Below are positions 50,183-61,700 of a DNA stretch of 64,000 bases, one piece after another. The stretch covers positions 1,291,308 through 1,355,307 of the forward strand of contig WBMW01005650.1 of assembly GCA_013396635.1 (NCBI GenBank), in the 5' to 3' direction. The translations under genes and the position numbers were made by a program. Every line of letters starts with the position of its first letter. Position 1 is the first letter of the stretch. A model generated the notes under the pieces. It did not search any database and was not told the DNA's origin. It saw nothing but the letters and a program-made list of their open reading frames with translations. The stretch is from Penelope pileata. Lineage: Eukaryota; Chordata; Aves; Galliformes; Cracidae.

Positions 50183-50706
50183 TATGAGGGCTGCTCCAAA
50201 AGTAATACCTCCCATTTGATTATGTTGGCCCATGGTGTCGGAGGCAGATGTTGGTGGTATGGCAGCAGAGGTGGAACCTTCTCACCAATACTCCATTCCC
50301 TTTTGTTGCTGTGTGACTGATGGCAGCAGAGGGGCACTGACAAAATGGCATCTGGCATGGAAGCACAGAAGTGTGGAATTGAATTTCTCCATGCAGAAAA
50401 AATGGCACCGATTGATATTCGTCAACACTTGCTGAATGTTTGTGGAGACCAACGAGTGGATGTCAGCACAATAAGGCGGTGGTGGTGGTGTGTTTCAGCA
50501 GCGGTGACAGTAGGTCACCACTAGTTTATAACTATGGCACGCAGGCTCTTGTTCATCACTGGTGAGAATGCGGAGCTCATGGTGGTGGCTGTGTTGTAAA
50601 ATAATGTTTTGTAGCTGCAAATTTTCTCTGTCAAGTAGTGTTATTGTGCTCTTTGTAGGTGTTGTAGTTTCCATGGAAATAAATTACTTTCAGAGTGACC
50701 TACGTA
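50183..50706 (+). mobile_element. Deleted mariner (Galluhop-like) DNA transposon
   Basis: A 524-bp non-autonomous derivative of the galliform mariner. The left inverted repeat begins TATGAGGGCTGCTCCAAAAG. The right end read on the minus strand begins TACGTAGGTCACTCTGAAAG. Both run into GTAAT, and TA target duplications sit at each end (50183-50184 and 50705-50706). Internally it keeps the 5' leader and the start of the transposase frame (ATG at 50345, about 50 recognisable codons including a LLNV-like and an R-R-W segment). It then jumps to the 3' end, so the DDE/D catalytic core is missing. A full element is about 1.3 kb. It cannot make transposase but may once have been mobilised in trans. 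Confidence 0.88.
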
Positions 50707-53700
50707 TTTATCTGAGAGAAAAGTTCGTTAACTAAAAGAATAGCGGCTTCATTTGAAATTCAGAAGCATGTATTACCCATTGCAGTAGTTCATTTGTCTA
50801 ATACAATTCCTATTTGTTATGGATTTGATTAATCTTATTGGGGGTGGTGGCAGTGTAATTTCTATGGTAAAGCAGCTAAGACAGATTTTCTTTTTCTTTT
50901 TTTTTTTTTTAATCTGTTTGTTTGAAATTGATATGGATTCTAGCTGGATACTTCTCCAGAGCAATGTCACCTTCATTTGACCAATAACAAATAAATGCTT
51001 CCTTTCTTTTCCAGTTCGTTCAAAACAAAAGAATTGCAGAGGTGATTACCTGCAGTCTGAAAATACATTTTCTGATGCTCTCATCTTAGAAATGTAGCTG
51101 AACAGTTGAAAATATTCAGCAAATGAAATGAGTAAGTACAGTTTTCAAATAGTAGCATTGAACAAATCTAATTTTTCATATGTACGCTGGAAATGGACTG
51201 CATCAAAAATAACAGCTAGCCAACCTTCTACAGCAACATATAACTGTTTAAACAGTCAAATCTCAATTTCCACAGCAGTACAGGTGATTTTACTATCAGT
51301 TTTTTAAGAAGCAGAACACGAACATAAATAGTCTAGATACTTTCAGATCTGCAGGTGTACACTAATCCCAGCTTGAAATACTGAAAGAATCATCTAAAAG
51401 AAAGTCTTATTAAGCAAGGATAATGATGAGAGGAAAGAAACATGCTTTGAAGATATGGAAAAAGAGAAATGAAAAGAAAATTGTCAAGTTTGGCTACACT
51501 GATATTTACCAGACTTGATTTCAACATTTCTGAGGAGGAACTTGTAAGTATGACCAGCATGAATACTAACCAATGACGTACAAGAATTAGCTGTATGGAT
51601 AAGATAGAGCTTTATGATACAGATCTGAAATACTCCAGTTATCAATGAGAAGCAAAAGCAACATCACCTAACCTTTAGGTACAACCAAATCTCCCTGTTC
51701 ATCTTCAATATCACACAGAACTGAACAGGAAGCTGTCAGCATGCAGAGGATATTGTGAGCTGTAAGGAAATGCTGGGGTGGGGAAATATCAAAGGAAGCA
51801 GACAGTTAAATGAAAACAAACCCTGAAAGCGTAGTGACCATTATTGACAGAAAAAAATATTTGAAGCAGTTATCTGTTCCGTTCTAATTTTTAGTCACAG
51901 TCCACTCAGGAACAATATTTAGCTGACTTTAAGAGGTCCTCAGAAAAGGAATACAAAGAATTAGATATCAACAGTTACTACTGCGAAAATGAAATCATAA
52001 AATGCTCATTTGCATTCACCCCACTGAATGGTCTATCAAACCAATCTCTTTAAATGCTCACTTCATGTCTACAGAATGACCACCAGGAGCGATATTACAG
52101 CTTTTAAGGATGTAGCTGTATTTGCTGGTAATATTTTTCTATTTTGCATTCCAAACACACGTCTTCTAAAATGTAGTGTTTTTTCAAAGGCTATACTTCT
52201 GGAACATATTTGGATGGTTTAAAATGTGCATAAAATGCCATTTCCCACCTAATTGACTCAATAAAATTTAATGTCATTAAGTCCATTTTAAATATGTTTA
52301 TGTACAATTTGAGAGTATTTTTATTTGTCATGTCTACATGACTAGGTATATAAATATTCTCTCTCCAATTATGTACGTACATATGGACTTCTGTGCCATT
52401 TCAAGCCCTATTAACTTTAGGTGGGCTCCCAAAGCCCACTGCACAACAAATTGCAGGACTGTGTACACCTGCAGAGAAATCAGAAGACTGGACACAGATG
52501 CCTGTGGTACAAGTGAGACTCCTCTCAAGACTGACTACAATCCCTTAATCCTCAAACCATCCTTCCCTTGCTTTATAACCCTGGAACTCACCAAGTGTTG
52601 GTACTTTCCAATTATTTGTCTGGCCTCAATTAGATACTGCTTTATATACCTACATCGTACATGCTGTAATGCAAGAAATTAAATTAAATTAGACTAGTGC
52701 AAAACAAATAACTTTCACAGCAAAACTCTCTTCAGTTTTTGAAATTCTGGCCAATATAGGAATATTTCTCTTCTCGGAAATGGGAAAGTTTCTTTAACAA
52801 AATTTCTTAGTCTTGCTAGTTAACTATGTGTTTTACATATCACTGCTCTGAAAAGTAGAAAACTGCTATATCAGATTAAAATACTTTAAAAGGCACAGGA
52901 TAATAAATAATATATTCATTATACGCACACATTGCTATTTAGCCAAGTCAGCTTTTGTATATAGTTCCTCTGAAGCTTCCTCTTTGGAACTATATGGAAC
53001 AGGAATGAATTTTTTCTTTTTGGGGAGAGAGGAGGAAATTCTGCTGTAAAAGAATAAATATTAGTTAAGCCCTGAAAAATTGTATTACATGATTGTCCGA
53101 AACTCAGCCAAGTAACACACAGAGAAGGCTGAAAACTGAATCTGCAGGTAACAAAACTAGAGTTGTAAATGGAAAGAGCAATGACCTTAAAGGTCTTTTC
53201 CATTTGAAACTTTCTGTGATTTGTCTTTTAGTCTCATGCCATTCAAGAGTGCATTGCTTCAATCTTCAGGCATTTGATGTTCCTGCATAAAATAACATAG
53301 GGTGTGCAAGAGAGAGAGATGCTTCTATTGCTTTGAAAGACAAACTAGCTGAAAGGTAACACTGCAGTCCTAACTCTGGCTGTCTATGTTCAGATAAATT
53401 CAAATCTGCCAGCTAACACCATTAAATTTTTCATAATGACTTCATACCAAATGTAATTTTCAAGGAAGAAAACCAAACATTGTCTATTGACGCTGAAGCT
53501 GCGTTCCTCAAATCAGAAAAATATACTATGGGAGGGGAAGGGAGACATTAAAACAGGAAAAGTTAGTGCAATTAATGGGAAGTTAAATTCAAGGGTGTCT
53601 TTAAGGCTTCTTTGCAATCACAGTACTGACATCTGTGCAAGTCTGTTTTTCAACACACCCGAGGCTTTCCACTCTCAGTTTAACAAATTAATTCCAATGC

Positions 53701-53972
53701 AGAGACCTCCAGCTCATCTGATTTCTTCATAGCTGTAGCTCCCCCTCTCACTCCCCAAGCCTCTCACCCTACTTTCTTCTCATAGCAATGAAATAGTTTA
53801 GGTTCAAGTTAACTTTTATACTTTTGTAGCCCACAGGTTGGGTTAACAAAAAAAAAAAAAGCCAACAAACGAAACACTACACACATGAAAAACCAGAAAC
53901 TGAGGCAATAACAGCAGTAAGGAACAATATGGACAATCTCAAACCCAGCACCAGACATGCTCCATAACATAC

Positions 53973-54071
53973 CTTTTTCTCCAGCTCTTCCTCAAGTAAC
54001 TGATTTATGTAGTCCTTCTCCTTGGCTAGGAACCCAGAACTGTTTTTTTTGATCTGCTCTTTTTCCTCCAT
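53973..54071 (-). CDS. Exon-like 33-codon coiled-coil block, unidentified
   Basis: On the CDH13 strand, a TTTTAGTAGTTTAG acceptor-like end precedes ATGGAGG, and the block ends GAGAAAAAG|GTATGTT, a near-perfect 5' splice site (donor 53972-53967). The 99 bp form 33 codons with no stop, encoding a highly charged helix whose core is AKEKDYINQLLEEELEKK. The DYI-x-x-LL-x-EE register resembles the short ubiquitin-binding helix (UMI/MIU type) of RNF168-like proteins, but that likeness is weak. If spliced onto the upstream CDH13 exon, which ends in phase 1, it would be read in another frame and stop after about 26 codons, so it is not an ordinary CDH13 cassette. It could belong to a nested gene, be a pseudogene exon or be chance. 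Confidence 0.28.
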
Positions 54072-57000
54072 CTAAACTACTAAAATTCTGAATTATATCT
54101 GAAATGAATTGTGCCTATCTTGTCTGCAGTTGCAGCTAGGAAAAGCTGAGACAGGACAAGGTGCTGTTACACTAGGTCTTGTTTTAAACATGGTGCCTGT
54201 AGCAATGACATGAGATTTAATATTCTTTCAAATATTTGCTAGCATTAACTGTTATAACTTTGGACAGTCCTGTATATCTTGCCAGCTTCAGTTCTGTGAT
54301 TCCCAGAGATAACTAAATTAGGTTAAGTACAAAATATACAAAGAAAGATGCCCCCCTTTTTATTCTATCAACTCAGTAATTGCCCTCTTTTAATACCAAA
54401 AAATGTCTTATTGTTCTGCTGTGTAATAATGACAGCCTGCCCGCATACTTCAGTGTTTTGCATTTCCTACTTTGGGCTGACAAGAACTCCAAAGTTTTTC
54501 AAAGTACACCTACCTTTCCAAGGGCTTCTGGGCAGCTCTGTAGTCTGTATCGCATTATCCCTCAATGTACTGAACACAGTAGGCAGCTACAGAATAGGTG
54601 AAACTGCTACTTTTTGCATGCCTTAATCAAGCTCTTCAGTTCTGTGCTCAGTTACTTCAGAAATCTGCCACATATGACTTCTTCCACAACTTACAAAAGA
54701 GGCATATATTCTAAGTATAGATAATAATTGTACCATTTAAATGATAATACCAAGATGTTTTGTATGGGGAGGAGATTCACGCAGGGCACTTTTATCATGA
54801 ACAGCGCTTTCATCGGGCTATCTATCCTCACACCAGATGTCAAATACAAAAAGAAATACTTTGGCATGAATAACCAAGTTCATTTGACTGAAGGATTTAC
54901 CTCCTAGGAACAAGAGCTTCATAAAACATAAACACTAGGAGCAAAGTGAGACTCATAAGGGCTTTTGCAAAAATTAAACCCATAACTTGCCACTAGAAAT
55001 GGGATATTTCATCTGTTCAATAAGCACTAAAGTTCTGTTTGTTTTTATAGCATCGTAATCTTTGATTACTCTGATAAATATTTGGACTAGACAAAACATT
55101 GTGATGGAACTAATCACAGTTATAAAAGAACTGTGTGTGAAAATGAATTTGGAAAACAATGATACCCACACATTTTACAGAAGTTCAAATACAGCATCAC
55201 ATTATTTAAACTGGCTCCTGGCACCACTCTTGTGTGTCTCCATGTAGTTATCATCTATACCTAAGAAAAGTGGTTGCTGTGCTTGCTGACTTTGCATAAG
55301 AATGAATAGATAACTGTGCCAGACATGGAGTACTAGCTTCTCTCTGCATGACTGGGTGAAACCAAAGCACACAACTAAATAGTGGCAAATTTTAGCAAAG
55401 AACAAATGCAATCCTGTGCTGAGGATTAGGTCTCTATACTGAAGCCTAACCAGGGAACTCATGCCCTCATTTACATCAGCAAAAAACCTATTAAACACCC
55501 TCTGTCTCAAGAGGGAGGTCTTTCCTTCCCTGTCCCTTCAGCTCACCTGCCATACCCCTCTGTTTTGGTTTTGTTCAGACTGGTACATAACACTGAACAA
55601 GCTGCTGGCAGATTATGTGCATAATCCTACTTCACTCTTTCTTTAAAACTATAACTCTCAGGTTGTGGAAGTGCTCTAGACTTGCCTGTGTCATTTCCTA
55701 GTATATAGACAATTCAATTCTACTAATTCTTTTCCAGTAGGAAGGGGAATCCCTCTGTCATTCTGAGCTCCATGCACCATCCAGGTGCTAGGGGCCTACA
55801 TCCTGCCCACAGTTCAGCTGGGGAAGATCAATAGTCAAGAAAAGCAGCTCAAGAAGCATTTTCCAAGACCTAGAACTGCTTTTTATTACTCAATGTAATT
55901 GGGGGCTAGAAAACAGCAGCACCAATGCTTTCAAAAGCAAAATGCTTTTCTCTACCTCCTTGTATTCTGAGCAGATGCAATAATGTAAATAAAGTTCAAG
56001 TGCAAATCATGTCTAAGGAAGTTAGCTCAATGGTGAAAGTCATGTTTAGTGTAGCACCAGCAGCAGTTATGAAGTGGTAACAAGAATGTATTTGAATCAA
56101 TGGGCTGCATATTTGTATCACTGACGCAATGGTGCCATGTACTGTCACATATTTCTAACATATTACTTCTAACAGCTGAAGTCTGCATTTGTTTCCAGCT
56201 GACTGAACCCAGAATAACTGAACCAAAGCCAGATGTCACTGATTAGAACAAGGAATGGGAATTTGCACTTAGCATTTATATAGTCCTTCTCATCTTCAAA
56301 GAGCATCACAAACATTAACTGGTTCTAATTCTCTCACAATAACCTTCATGCTAACCTTTTGGGATAAAGGTAATATACTATAAGAAAAAAAAACCCAAGA
56401 AGATATGTAATCAAGCATACACCAAGCCTCAGATGTGTAAACTATCTCTGTCTTGACCTCTATCTCTGCCTCATAGTAGATTGTACTTCATCAAGAATAT
56501 AAGGCCTTTCACCACGGCTCAGGAGTTAATTCACCATACAATGCATTTTACTAACATTAGATGATGGTAATAGTCCTTGAATGATAGATTTACTACCGTG
56601 GCTATAGGATACAGCTGTTCTTTTTTAACAGTTAAGGAACTCAAAATAATACTGCATCAAAAATTTGCCGAAAACTGTCGTAAAGCAAGGTAGGGACACA
56701 TCTAGGTTAGATGTTTGAATTCCATAGGTTTCAATCCCTACTCTTCAGTCATTTGGAGATTTCTTATTTAAACTCCTAATTCAGGTGAGGAATTTCATAA
56801 GACTTTTAGAGAGCTTTCTCTAAAGAAGCAGAAGCTTCCTTTATGCATCAGTTCTCTCTCTCCCCCAGTCTAGACTTAATATTCTGGCTATCAATTTTGG
56901 GTGTCTCTAAGCCCAGAATCTTGAAGAAGTTCCTTATGTTCCAATTGCTTGCGCGCTTTACGGACAAATGGATTGAAGCAGACGGTACTCATTTTCATGG

Positions 57001-57403
57001 TGACCCAGAACAGCTATTGTTACAAGAACACCTTTTAATCTCCTGTTTCTGCCTTTGAATTGAATTCAAGTGGGGAGAGATGAAAGAAACCATCTCACAA
57101 ATCTGTTACTACAGCTGGTACTTCTCAGTTTATCATATGCTAGCTTTAATTCTCTTTGATTCTTCTTAGAATTATTGCTTCTATTTCTTAATTTGACAAC
57201 CCTGCATTTGTTGCTAATTTTTGGCTATAAAAAAACTCCCCCCTCCTACTTCTGTATAGCTACTTCAGCAGGGAAAAAATAACGTTAACACATTATGGTA
57301 TCAATATATGACTTTAACTTCTCTCTTGGTAAATTTTCTTCCGCAGTGCAAAAATGAGCAGATAAATGACACTTCATTATTTTCATTTAAGGAAACAACT
57401 TAC

Positions 57404-57619
57404 AAAGTAAACTGACGAGTGAAAGAAGGATAAGAGTCACGCTGATATGAAGGGCATCAGATGCACTGCAGTCCATTCTGGATTTCTTGCAAGAACACAC
57501 TTGTAATTTCAGTTCTGTGTTGTTAGTCAGAGGTGGTTTTCCAGAATCTGTCACTGAGATTGGGATGTTGTAATTGGCCTTTTTCAGGTTTTGAAGCAGG
57601 ATGACCTGGGCGTGAGTAT
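57404..57619 (-). CDS. CDH13: T-cadherin penultimate exon: end of EC5 and GPI signal
   Basis: T-cadherin is an atypical cadherin tethered to the outer membrane by GPI. It mediates weak homophilic adhesion and binds LDL and hexameric adiponectin. This 216-bp exon (acceptor CTTTTGCAG; donor GTAAGT at 57403-57398; phases 2 in, 1 out) starts with NTHAQVILLQNLKKANYNIP and carries VTDSGKPPLTNNTE, with an N-glycosylation sequon NNT. It then has the VCSCKK...MDC cysteine cluster that ends EC5. The tail SASDALHIS plus a run of Val/Leu/Ile is the GPI-anchor signal, with the attachment site probably at a small residue in CSASD. There is no cytoplasmic catenin-binding domain, as expected for this family. 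Residues match recalled avian and mammalian T-cadherin closely. Confidence 0.93.
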
Positions 57620-58550
57620 CTGCAAAAGGATAAGGAGATGAGAATTAGGCACATGGTAGTCATTTGGATAGGAAGAATAATTTGTAAATAATATCAGACA
57701 TACCATAGTTACTCATGGAAATTAAGAGGAAAATGAGAGCACTCTAAGGAGAGAATAGAGAATTAAATTGCGTGGGAAGTAGAAAGAGGCGGTTACTGAA
57801 ATTCTTACAGGAGCTTAGAACTAATTGCAAACATATTCCAAACCTCATCAAAAGAAAGACTTTCAAGAGTCCCTTTTGTTTAAATACATTATTTGGTCTG
57901 CATATTATTGGCAGAGCTTACCATGGAAACAAATATACTAACAAAATACTAAGGCATGTCATCCTCAAAGCAACCCAAGAGGGAAGAATTTATCTATTTG
58001 CCAAAGGACAAATCCCTTCCTGGATGAAAGCACAGGTGAAGCTGTTTAACTGCTTCAGTTTGACTGAGAAGGCAGTGAAGGAAAGTAACACCTCTTCGGA
58101 TCCGCAGATCTGCTACCCAGGTGAGTGTGCTCTATTAGGAGGTTTAAAAGAGTGTTGGCTTGGTGAGTGTTGAACAGGAGAACAGCAGAGAGCTCCTCCA
58201 CACTGTCCTTGAAGCAGGCATAGATGTCACATCCATCTTTAGTTTCTTCCAAGCAGAATGTGGAATTAACCCCAAAAAGACTTAGAAGCAGCCTTGCTGA
58301 AAGGGGTCTGGGGGTCCTGGTGGACAACAAGCTTGACATGAATAAGTAGCGTGCCACTACAACAACGGAGGAAAAGTGGGTCCTTGGCTGCATCTGTAGG
58401 GACTCCACTGGACAGCAGCAGTAATGGAACCATACTGCTGTTGATGTAATGAAATTCATGTAATGGATTCATTCATGCAATGGATGGCCTTGAGGTGAGT
58501 ACAGTGTGAGGCAGAAGCAGGAAGCATAAGAAAAAAAGTTATTGACTTAC
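57620..58550 (-). other. CDH13: CDH13 intron (931 bp) within EC5
   Basis: GTAAGT donor at 58550-58545 and CTTTTGCAG acceptor ending at 57620. It contains a CR1 fragment (58195-58430). The 133-codon plus-strand frame at 57772-58173 is antisense intron sequence without similarity. Confidence 0.88.
58195..58430 (+). repeat. CR1 LINE ORF2 C-terminal fragment
   Basis: The plus strand carries GGGGTCTGGGGGTCCTGGTG followed by GACAACAAGCTTGACATGA, then a CAGTGTGCC-like block and GGTCCTTGGCTGCATCTGTA. These correspond in order to the CR1 ORF2 segment ending in L-G-V-L-V-D-[DN]-K-L-x-M and L-G-C-I. It has several substitutions, indels and in-frame stops. The fragment lies antisense in the short CDH13 intron. 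Its edges are approximate, and the part before 58250 is uncertain. Confidence 0.75.
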
Positions 58551-58784
58551 TGTTAAGCTTGGTGATTCTCCACATTTTTTCTGGGCCAGATTGCTTACTC
58601 AGTTCAAATTTAAATGGATCTGTGTTGGGATGAAGGTCTTTGTCTGATGCTCCTAGTACCACTACTCTGAGATCTTTAGCATCATCACAGACTTTTGCCA
58701 GTGTTGGGTAAAGGGATGGGACATTGTCATTGACATCCTCCAAGGTGATGTGTAAAGTTCCTGTTCCTGTAGCAGGAGGGTTAC
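58551..58784 (-). CDS. CDH13: T-cadherin exon spanning the EC4/EC5 boundary
   Basis: A 234-bp internal exon (acceptor TTTTTCATATAG ending at 58785; donor GTAAGT; phases 2 in, 1 out, exactly compatible with the next exon). It begins NPPATGTGTLHITLEDVNDN: the last strand of EC4 and the DxNDN calcium-binding linker motif. The EC5 start follows with Y-P-T-L-A-K-V-C-D-D-A-K and the DKD-containing segment LGASDKDLHPNTDPFKFEL, ending MWRITKLN. Classical cadherin linkers bind three Ca2+ ions; here DVNDN plus ASDKD supply linker and EC5-side ligands. Similarity to recalled mammalian T-cadherin is high throughout, and no other cadherin fits this EC5. Read-through of this exon into the following intron ends at stops, confirming the donor. 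Confidence 0.95.
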
Positions 58785-61700
58785 CTATATGAAAAACAAA
58801 CACATATTTATTAAATCATCCTTCCATAAAGCATTTATTTTATTTGTACCTGCATGGTCTCCAAGGAAAATAGTTTCTGTTACATGAAAACTATTGCTTT
58901 AAAAATTGAAGAGTCACTATTGTAAACTGTTAAATTTTCAAAATGAAGCCTGTCTGTTTCTCTACAGTATGGACAATTATTCTAAGAAGAATATTTTGAA
59001 GGCAAAAAGAGATTAGGACGTGAATAGATATCAGGAACAGAATCTGTTCATAAATGCGTACTGAGAGAATCATAGTGGAAAACATCCCCTCATAGACAGT
59101 GCAGTATTAAAAGAACCAAGAGCAAGACAAATAGGAGGAAAAATGACAGCAGAAGGGAGTCAATTTGTACGGTAGGGACCCATAGTAGAACAGGAGCAGA
59201 TCATTCCTCAACAACCCTTAGGTCCCCATTTGTTATGTTAGCAGAAATGAAACCTATCAGCATGCAACTCTAGAAGATGAGATCTTTTATTTACCCAGAG
59301 TCACCCTGTGTTAGTGGTGGAGTTTCAACATTTCACAAATTGTTTGCCAGCCTGTCTCAGCCATGACCTGAAGGAGCCACCTTCAGAGGCGAGGCTGTTG
59401 TTTATTCACCATGGTGCTGCTACAGGCCTTCGTGCTGAGGCACTGGCAGTGTTTGCAAAGGGGACACCTGCCCACTGGGAGCCAGACTGATGCTAGCACC
59501 TCATTTCAGGGAGGTCAGAGAGGAGCTGACAAGTAGTAATAACTTTCTGTCACTGCAGATGTGTGTCATGGTTGAGCCAGGAACCTACTGCTTTCAGTCT
59601 AAAGCTCAATATCTCATTACAGAGCCCCTTTACTGTCCTGTCTTGACCTCTATCAATTTTTTCTAAATGCACATTCCTTCTTTCATTCTATAACATATTT
59701 AATAATTTCCCATTTGAAATGCTGCACTTACTGAAGAGTTGTTTGGGTTGCTCATTTTACTAGCTTAGAAGACAAAATCTATGATCTCTGCACTTCCTTC
59801 AGCTATAAACCCTCAGCAGGTAGGAGGGATTGAAGAGGTTGCACTTAACCTGTAAAGCACTAGTGCCATGTGTCATGGTAGTCTTAAGTTTAGCACTTCA
59901 GCATGATTATCCTGCCTATAGCAGCCAAATAAACTATGGAATTACTGTTGCACTGAGAGTGCACCCTAAGGGAGAAGTAAATACCCTGTGGTCTGGATCT
60001 GATAAACTACTAACTGTAACAGAATGCAATTAGTCCTTTCAATAACAAATGTTACTAATGGTGACACTTCATCTGTTTCATGCACACACAAATGCATAAC
60101 AAAGGCAGAATTTTCATAGTTCTTCAGCTTTCCGCCCCATCCATCTCTCACTTTGTCATCAGAAGGGTTAGGGTTGAGTTCTTTTTAATGAAAAAGAAAT
60201 TATTTTTCACTTTTTATTGGACTAATTGAATTTGCAGAAAGACTCCAATACATTTTTTGTTCTTGATATATTATTAAGTAAAGTCATACAGCAGAATGGA
60301 TGAAAAGACATTCGAGTATTTGAAACATGATCATAAAAGCCAGCCTTTCATGCACTTAATTAAACTGCTGTCTTTAATTTTGAATGCATTATTTCCACAC
60401 TGGACTGATAATGTCGTATGCACTGCCCTTCTTATCTTTCTCTGAAGTCAGTAATATTAAAATCTGCCTTTTGAAATTAAGAAGCCAACAGCATTATGAA
60501 AATACTGTTATTTTGTCAAATGCAGATATGGCTGCATTTTCTCGGCCATGTTAATGTTTCCCTGTCTTTGTATGGCTTATGGGCCAGTCAACTATCATGC
60601 ACAAGTAGGGAGAAAGGAAATTGCTTCTGTCCATTTCAATGACTTATTCTCTGGTTGTTTTATTTCTAATGTTTTAAACAAAATCTTTTTGTGATTTATG
60701 AAGACTTACAAAAGAAAAATAAGCAAATGTCAAGGTCATAAGCTGACGCCTGTTAACACGCATGTCATGAAAAATGCAACAAAAAATGAATCAAGGAAAT
60801 ATGGTCACAGTGTATCCACTGGGAATATATGACTTTTATAAATGTGACATTATTATCCCTTTGAAATAAGAAACACTCAAAAATCCCATGATCTCTAGAC
60901 AGCTCTAGTTTTGAAATGAAAGATTTCCTTGGTGTATTTTAATTCTGAAATGAATCTAATTCTTATTGTAAAACTTTGCAGCTGAAAGGAAAATTAATGC
61001 GTAAACCAAGACATAAAGGTCTCAGTCCAATAACCCTTGGGAGCATCCTTTCAAAAGAGCTCACTTACCATTTTATCACTGAACTGGCCATTCCTGCTGA
61101 AGCTGAATACTTTGAACCTTTAGGTGCTTAAAGTCATCTGGGACAGAGAAAATTTCAAATTCCTGCTAAGCATTCCACAAGTGGCACAGCTGTGAATATA
61201 CTATGGTATACATGTGAGTGAAACATCATCACACTGCTCATTACTCACACGTAAAAGCTGCTACAACAGACTGAAGGATAGCTGATTTCATACTGAAAGA
61301 AAATCAGAGCTTGCTATGGAATCCCATTTTTAATAATCTAGGTCAAAACTGAGAACCTTAATGAGTAATCTTCAATGAGACAGTAATGAGAAAGTAAGAT
61401 TTTCCAAGTTAGTTAAAGGTCTGTGGGACCGAAGCTTTGGCTACGCTAAAAATGTACAGATTTATCTTAGATCATGATGCAGTTGGAAATCTATGACACA
61501 ATTATCTGAAATGCATCAGGGCTGTTAATTTATTCATATCCTAGCGTTAGACCGCATAAAAAGCTTCTGACAGCAGTCTGCAGTTAGGCAGTAGCTACTG
61601 CTGTTGATGCGACAAGGAGAAAATATATTAACAAAAGTAGTTCTATTTCATGAGTTAGAGACTGCCATAGGATATGATGAGCTCTACTGTCTGTAACCTA

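Larger units (their letters stand above)
42952..57403 (-). other. CDH13: Last intron of CDH13 (14.45 kb)
   Basis: Bounded by a GTAAGT donor (57403-57398) and a TTTAG acceptor (42953-42952 is the AG). It contains a solo LTR (43791-44358), an L2-clade relic (45690-46200), a deleted mariner (50183-50706) and an exon-like block (53973-54071), each listed separately. The remainder (44359-45689, 46201-50182, 50707-53972 and 54072-57397) shows no exon, RNA gene or repeat family that I recognise, only short homopolymers such as T12 at about 43009-43020, A9 at 48258, T14 at about 50897-50910 and A13 at about 53849-53861. Confidence 0.75.

Noticed and set aside
56920..57010. Minus-strand segment with a CF-x-x-x-V-x-K-A pattern, considered as a decayed RING domain upstream of the 53973-54071 block
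   Set aside because: Only a few residues agree, zinc-ligand cysteines and histidines are missing, and other frames fit equally badly; treated as chance.
57391..57403. Stop codon reached by reading the 216-bp exon straight on (Lys-Leu-Phe-Pro-stop)
   Set aside because: The GTAAGT donor at 57403-57398 and the Cys-Leu-stop restored at 42951 explain the family C-terminus better; kept only as a possible intron-retention form.
57772..58173. 133-codon plus-strand ORF
   Set aside because: It lies antisense in the 931-bp CDH13 intron next to a CR1 fragment; no protein similarity recognised.
58055..58459. 134-codon minus-strand ORF in the same intron
   Set aside because: It is the reverse-strand translation of the CR1 fragment and its flanks, not a coding exon.
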